Origin: Flavobacteriaceae bacterium
GTDB lineage: Bacteria; Bacteroidota; Bacteroidia; Flavobacteriales; Flavobacteriaceae
Length of the DNA stretch: 33,873 nt
Direction of reading: 5' to 3'
Assembly: GCA_013373385.1 (NCBI GenBank)
Contig: JABXHX010000062.1
Span: 1 to 33,873, forward strand
Shown here piece by piece: positions 30,675 through 33,873 of this stretch (position 1 is the stretch's first letter; the number at the start of each line of letters is the position of its first letter). Below the pieces are notes generated by a model. That model was not told the DNA's origin, ran no database searches, and saw only the letters and a program-made list of their open reading frames with translations. A program made the translations under genes and the position numbers.

Positions 30675-31277
30675 ATGAAAAAATTAATTTTAGTAATGGT
30701 CTTGGCTTTAGGAATAAGTCAGGCTTCAAATGCACAGTTTAGTTTTGGTATTAAAGGTGGTGTAAACTACAATAATAATGGTGATGTAACCTTTAAAACT
30801 GCAGGAAACGATGTAATTAACGGAGCAAAGTCTAAATCTGGCTTCCATGCGGGTTTATGGTTTCGTGGGAAAATTCCTGTACTAGGATTATACCTAAGAC
30901 CAGAACTTGTGTACACACAAGTTAAAAGCGAATACTTATACAAAGGCTCTAATACAGATTACGACTTTAAAAAGCTAGATGTACCTGTATTACTTGGTAC
31001 AAAAGTATTAGGCTTTGGTAATGTTTTTATTGGACCATCTTTTCAATATATAATTGACGATAACTTTAGTTTCTCTAACCTTTCTTCAGATGATTTCGAT
31101 AAGTTTTCTGTAGGAATGCAAATGGGCTTTGGTGTTGAGTTTGGCGCCTTAGGCGTTGATGTTCGTTGGGAAAGAGGTTTGTCTAAATCTGAAGCAGTTT
31201 TTGTTGACAGCAATAGTAATGTTACTGTAGATAACAGAACGAATCAACTAATTTTTGGTGTTTCCATTCGATTATAA
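30675..31277 (+). CDS. Outer-membrane beta-barrel protein (PorT/OMP_b-brl_2-like)
   Basis: A 200-residue protein with a signal peptide (cleavage near SNAQ, residue 21), followed by alternating amphipathic strands: FSFGIKGGVNYNNNGDV, SGFHAGLWFRG, LYLRPELVYTQVKSEY, YDFKKLDVPVLLGTKVLGFGNVFIGPSFQYII, VGMQMGFGVEFGALGVDVRWERGL, and a final LIFGVSIRL. This is the usual eight-stranded porin-family barrel of Bacteroidota, as in PorT-like proteins. The specific role is unknown; I do not call it PorT itself because its length and context are generic. It is followed by a very strong bidirectional terminator. Confidence 0.9.
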   Translation: MKKLILVMVLALGISQASNAQFSFGIKGGVNYNNNGDVTFKTAGNDVINGAKSKSGFHAGLWFRGKIPVLGLYLRPELVYTQVKSEYLYKGSNTDYDFKKLDVPVLLGTKVLGFGNVFIGPSFQYIIDDNFSFSNLSSDDFDKFSVGMQMGFGVEFGALGVDVRWERGLSKSEAVFVDSNSNVTVDNRTNQLIFGVSIRL

Positions 31278-31289
31278 ACAAGAATTCAT

Positions 31290-31337
31290 ACTCATAAAAA
31301 AAAGCTCTAGAATGTTCTAGAGCTTTTTTTTATGAGT
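31290..31337. terminator. Strong bidirectional terminator, 23-base perfect stem
   Basis: Bases 31290-31312 pair with 31337-31315. The core AAGCTCTAGAA/TTCTAGAGCTT lies between A8 and T8 runs. It sits between the PorT-like gene and a convergent lipoprotein gene. Confidence 0.9.
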
Positions 31338-31354
31338 TTTTGTTTTTACCTTCT

Positions 31355-32227
31355 TTATTTGGTATCTGGATCTAAGTAATCTGGAACACCATCACCATCA
31401 GTATCATCGTTTCTTGGATCTCCATCTCCATTTTTATCTTCATCCTTAGTTAACTTACCATCGTTATCATCGTCAGTATCTCTATAATTCGGGAACCTAT
31501 CTCCGTCTGTGTTTACTTTTAATGGGTCAGATTCTTTAGAACCATCTTCTATTTCTAAATAAGAAGCTAATCCATCATTATCGTGATCTGTATCTTCTAC
31601 AATATCTAACAACTCAATTCTAAACATCAAACATCTGTTTGCAAGTACATTACCACCATTACCTGCATTTCTATAACCTAAACCAGAAGGGAAAAAGATA
31701 TAACCTTTTCCTGTATTTTCGTACGTAATAGGTCCATTATTCGTTACATTCTTACCTCCTTTAAAATGCATAAATCCATAACCCCATCCTTTAATTGTAG
31801 CGTCTAGTGTAAACCAAAGCGGAGACTTTCTTGTTTCAAAAACACCTAATTGGTCTGTTCTATGTATTTGAGAGCCTTGATATTTTGTCAAAACAGAATC
31901 AAGTCTTGTTGGATTTCCTTTTGCTGGACTTGGAATTCCTTGACGTACTATATAGTAATACATTTTGTAAGCTATCTCATTTTCAGTAACTGTTTTTGAG
32001 CTCAAGTTTGGATCATCTATCAATGCCGTTTTTCCAGTAACCAAAGGTTTTATAGAATCTATTGTAGCATCATAATAATGTTTCTTGAAAAAACTTACCA
32101 ATGTATCGTTATCTTTTACCGCTTGTGCCGCATGATCAAAGTTATCTGCTAATGGGTCATCACTTTTACAAGCATAAACCAATATAGCTACTATTAGTAC
32201 AAATAAAATATGTTTAATTTTTGTCAT
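31355..32227 (-). CDS. FKBP-like lipoprotein with C-terminal thrombospondin-3-type calcium repeats
   Basis: A 290-residue lipoprotein (lipobox VYAC, C20). Residues about 85-210 follow a divergent FKBP pattern: KMYYYIVRQG, PLWFTLDATIKGWGYGFMHFKGG, GYIFFPSGLGYRN and LMFRIELLDI, with insertions between strands. From about 213 the tail is Asp/Asn/Gly-rich: DHDNDG, NTDGDRFPNYRDTDDDNDG, DKNGDGDPRNDDTDGDG and PDYLD, each an EF-like or thrombospondin type-3 calcium loop. The likely location is the outer membrane or cell surface, where calcium stiffens the tail. Isomerase activity is uncertain because active-site residues are poorly conserved. It is convergent with the PorT-like gene. Confidence 0.85.
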   Translation of the reverse strand: MTKIKHILFVLIVAILVYACKSDDPLADNFDHAAQAVKDNDTLVSFFKKHYYDATIDSIKPLVTGKTALIDDPNLSSKTVTENEIAYKMYYYIVRQGIPSPAKGNPTRLDSVLTKYQGSQIHRTDQLGVFETRKSPLWFTLDATIKGWGYGFMHFKGGKNVTNNGPITYENTGKGYIFFPSGLGYRNAGNGGNVLANRCLMFRIELLDIVEDTDHDNDGLASYLEIEDGSKESDPLKVNTDGDRFPNYRDTDDDNDGKLTKDEDKNGDGDPRNDDTDGDGVPDYLDPDTK

Positions 32228-32240
32228 CTAATCTATTATT

Positions 32241-32273
32241 TTAGAGCCGCAATTTACGATTTTCATACCTTTG
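32241..32273 (+). promoter_or_regulatory. Promoter of the S4-domain gene
   Basis: TTA (32241-32243), 22 bases and TACCTTTG (32266-32273); the -7 box is perfect, 33 bases before the ATG. Confidence 0.5.
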
Positions 32274-32306
32274 TAAAAAGAGAATATTAAAATTTTAACT
32301 TTTTAT

Positions 32307-32690
32307 ATGAGGATTGACAAATACCTTTGGTGCATTCGATTATTTAAAACTAGAAGCTTGGCTACCGAAGCCTGTAAAAAAGGGCATATAAAAATTGATG
32401 CTACAAATATAAAAGCCTCTAAAGAAGTGTATGGTAATGAAGAGATTATCATCAGAAAGAATCAAATAAATTATACCATACAAGTACTCGATATCCCTCA
32501 AAATAGAGTTAGCGCAAAGTTGGTAGACTTATATCGGAAAGATATTACACCAAAAGAAGCCTTTGAAAAAACTGAGCTTTTAAAATATTCTAAAGATTAT
32601 TACAGAAAAAAAGGAACTGGTAGACCTACCAAAAAAGACAGAAGAGATATTGAAGATTATTACGATTCTACAGCTACTTCTGAAAGTTAA
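32307..32690 (+). CDS. S4-domain RNA-binding protein, Hsp15-like
   Basis: 127 residues. The N-terminal S4 domain is clear: MRIDKYLWCIRLFKTRSLATEACKKGHIKID, then the KASKEVYGNEEIIIR strand. A lysine/arginine-rich tail (YYRKKGTGRPTKKDRRDIEDYY) follows. This matches the HslR/Hsp15 family, which in Escherichia coli binds 50S subunits carrying a stalled nascent chain. It may therefore act in the same process as SmpB, encoded 4 kb upstream. The next gene starts 33 bases downstream with its own promoter. Confidence 0.92.
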   Translation: MRIDKYLWCIRLFKTRSLATEACKKGHIKIDATNIKASKEVYGNEEIIIRKNQINYTIQVLDIPQNRVSAKLVDLYRKDITPKEAFEKTELLKYSKDYYRKKGTGRPTKKDRRDIEDYYDSTATSES

Positions 32691-32695
32691 TTTTA

Positions 32696-32703
32696 TATCT
32701 TTG
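32696..32703 (+). promoter_or_regulatory. -7 box of the phosphoribosyltransferase gene
   Basis: TATCTTTG lies 6 bases after the S4 gene's stop. Transcription would start near 32709, so the upstream TTG there cannot be the start codon; the ATG at 32724 fits. Confidence 0.5.
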
Positions 32704-32723
32704 TTCCTTTGAGATGTACAAGT

Positions 32724-33227
32724 ATGGAGCCTAAAAAAAATATTATTCTTACTGCTGAGCAAATTGAACAGAAAGTAAAACGAATTGCATATCAAATCTA
32801 CGAGGTAAATACTAAAGAAAAAGAAATTGTGCTAGCTGGTATTATTGGAAATGGTTTTACTTTTGCTAAAAAAATTGCCACTGTTTTAGAAGAAATTTCT
32901 ACTATCAAGGTATTGATGTGCGAAGTAATTATTGATAAAAAAAATCCTTTACAGCCAATATCGACCTCTATTTCAAAAGAAATTTACCAAAATAAATCTC
33001 TTATTCTAATTGATGATGTTTTAAATTCTGGTGCTACATTAATTTATGGTGTAAAACATTTTTTAGATGTACCATTAAAGCAATTTAAAACTGCTGTTTT
33101 GGTAAACAGAAATCATAAAAAATATCCTGTAAAAGCCGATTTTAAAGGACTTTCTTTGTCAACCACATTGCAAGAGCATGTGCAAGTTGAATTTGAAAAT
33201 AATACAGCCTTAGCTTATTTGCTCTAA
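32724..33227 (+). CDS. Phosphoribosyltransferase-family protein (PyrR-like)
   Basis: A 167-residue type I PRTase fold. The PRPP loop is LILIDDVLNSGATL (about 93-106). Earlier, IVLAGIIGNGFTFAKKIA gives the diphosphate loop region. The length and the spacing of these motifs resemble PyrR and related uracil or xanthine PRTases, but no pyrimidine genes are near. The base specificity cannot be read. It may use the flavobacterial promoter right behind the S4 gene. Its last 18 bases overlap the 3' end of convergent aroK. Confidence 0.85.
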   Translation: MEPKKNIILTAEQIEQKVKRIAYQIYEVNTKEKEIVLAGIIGNGFTFAKKIATVLEEISTIKVLMCEVIIDKKNPLQPISTSISKEIYQNKSLILIDDVLNSGATLIYGVKHFLDVPLKQFKTAVLVNRNHKKYPVKADFKGLSLSTTLQEHVQVEFENNTALAYLL

Positions 33228-33734
33228 TTGAGTAATGATATCAAGACAAATTTCTTCTGGATTCTTGTTATCAATAGAAATTTTAGATGTTGCTTGTTCG
33301 TAAAAAGGAGCTCTTTCAAATAAATGCTTTCCAATAAACTCGGTCAATTCTTCTGGTTTTAAATCTACAATCAACGGCCTATTTTCTTTTTCATTTTCCA
33401 ATCTTTGTAATAAGGTAGGTATCGTTGCTTTTAAGTAAAAACTAATTGCTTTGCTATTCTTTAAACTATTGGTATTATCTGCATAACAAGGTGTCCCCCC
33501 ACCCAATGCGAGCACATAATTAAAGTTTATAGTTATAAATTCTTTTAAGTAGGTAGCTTCTTGAAATCTAAAATAAATCTCTCCTTTTTCTTTAAAAATA
33601 TTGCTTATTGATTGGTTTTCTTTGGCTTCAATATACTCATCTAAATCTACAAATTGTAAGTCTAGCTTTTTAGCAAGATATTTACCAATGGTCGATTTTC
33701 CGCTCCCCATATAACCTAACAATACAATTTCCAT
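33210..33734 (-). CDS. aroK: Shikimate kinase
   Basis: The 174-residue kinase phosphorylates shikimate at O3, the fifth step of the chorismate pathway, in the cytoplasm. The P-loop GYMGSGKST (7-15) is complete. Shikimate contacts are present: D32 in DLDEYIE, R56 in YFRFQE, GGG (78-80), and R141 in FERAPFY. R119 in ENRPLI sits in the lid. Length and start match the family. A near-match -7 box (GATATTTG, minus strand 33761-33754) lies 20 bases upstream of the ATG. The convergent overlap with the PRTase gene is 18 bases. Confidence 0.97.
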   Translation of the reverse strand: MEIVLLGYMGSGKSTIGKYLAKKLDLQFVDLDEYIEAKENQSISNIFKEKGEIYFRFQEATYLKEFITINFNYVLALGGGTPCYADNTNSLKNSKAISFYLKATIPTLLQRLENEKENRPLIVDLKPEELTEFIGKHLFERAPFYEQATSKISIDNKNPEEICLDIITQLEQIS

Positions 33735-33806
33735 TTACTTACTATTTAAAAAGCAAATATCGCTAAATTATTTATTCATTTCCTTTATTTTTTAAAGAAA
33801 TGCCAC

Positions 33807-33814
33807 TATATTTG
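33807..33814 (+). promoter_or_regulatory. -7 box before tRNA-Lys
   Basis: TATATTTG is a full match to TAnnTTTG and ends 21 bases before the tRNA. No clear TTG is seen at -33. Confidence 0.5.
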
Positions 33815-33835
33815 CACTCGCTTTAAAAAAGAAGA

Positions 33836-33873
33836 GACCTGGTAGCTCAGTTGGTAGAGCATCTCCCTTTTAA
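33836..33873 (+). tRNA. tRNA-Lys (anticodon UUU), 5' half, cut by the window end
   Basis: From GACCTGG the sequence follows tRNA numbering without gaps: TA at 8-9, D stem GCTC/GAGC around AGTTGGTA, A26, anticodon stem TCTCC and loop C-T-TTT-A-A. U34-U35-U36 is the lysine anticodon. The window stops at position 38, so the 3' half (GGAGA strand, T arm, acceptor) lies outside. Confidence 0.93.

Overview
The window is an AT-rich chromosomal segment of a member of the Bacteroidota, almost certainly family Flavobacteriaceae. The evidence is the gene set (YtxJ-type bacillithiol redox protein, split transketolase, PorT-like barrel, LytS/LytTR pair, many small Flavobacteria-type lipoproteins), the A-rich translation starts without Shine-Dalgarno motifs, and repeated matches to the Flavobacterium promoter consensus (-33 TTG, about 19 bases, -7 TAnnTTTG). 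The genus cannot be fixed from sequence alone. I see no prophage, transposase, CRISPR array or integrase. Most of the window is ordinary core chromosome.

Layout: 1-323 is a non-coding, more GC-rich, strongly folded repeat-like element. Then topB (topoisomerase III), a Na/phosphate symporter with a PhoU-like tail, a small VF530-type protein, gcvT, a PlsC-like acyltransferase and rmuC. From 7936 to 10998 lies a two-gene operon coding for a GCS2-type carboxylate-amine ligase with CBS domains and an AstE/AspA-type zinc deacylase. Next come glyA and divergent fahA, a 716-residue envelope orphan (13911-16061), an FKBP lipoprotein, an esterase-fold protein lacking its nucleophile serine, a LytTR response regulator with its LytS-type kinase, and a divergent secreted protein with a lumazine-binding-like tail. 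The right third holds ytxJ, clpB, an Hsp20, a small lipoprotein, a secreted histidine phosphatase, another lipoprotein, the smpB-ubiA-maf operon, a lone transketolase C-terminal half, an outer-membrane barrel, an FKBP lipoprotein with a calcium-repeat tail, an S4-domain protein, a phosphoribosyltransferase, aroK, and the first half of tRNA-Lys(UUU), cut by the window end.

How genes work together: gcvT and glyA belong to glycine/serine one-carbon metabolism. clpB and hsp20 form a protein-disaggregation block. The kinase and regulator overlap and are clearly co-expressed. smpB, ubiA and maf are physically coupled. Strong hairpins separate most transcription units, and several -7 boxes decide between alternative starts: I shortened the 5' ends of six genes (acyltransferase, FKBP, esterase-like protein, lumazine-like protein, transketolase half, phosphoribosyltransferase).

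The most unusual items are: a dispersed-repeat fragment lying in frame inside topB and related in sequence to the element at the left edge; the ligase/deacylase operon, a plausible but unproven metabolite-conjugation system; the esterase-like protein with Glu in place of its nucleophile and an out-of-frame coding tail; and the 716-residue orphan bounded by two long palindromes. I found no clear previously undescribed defence or mobile system.
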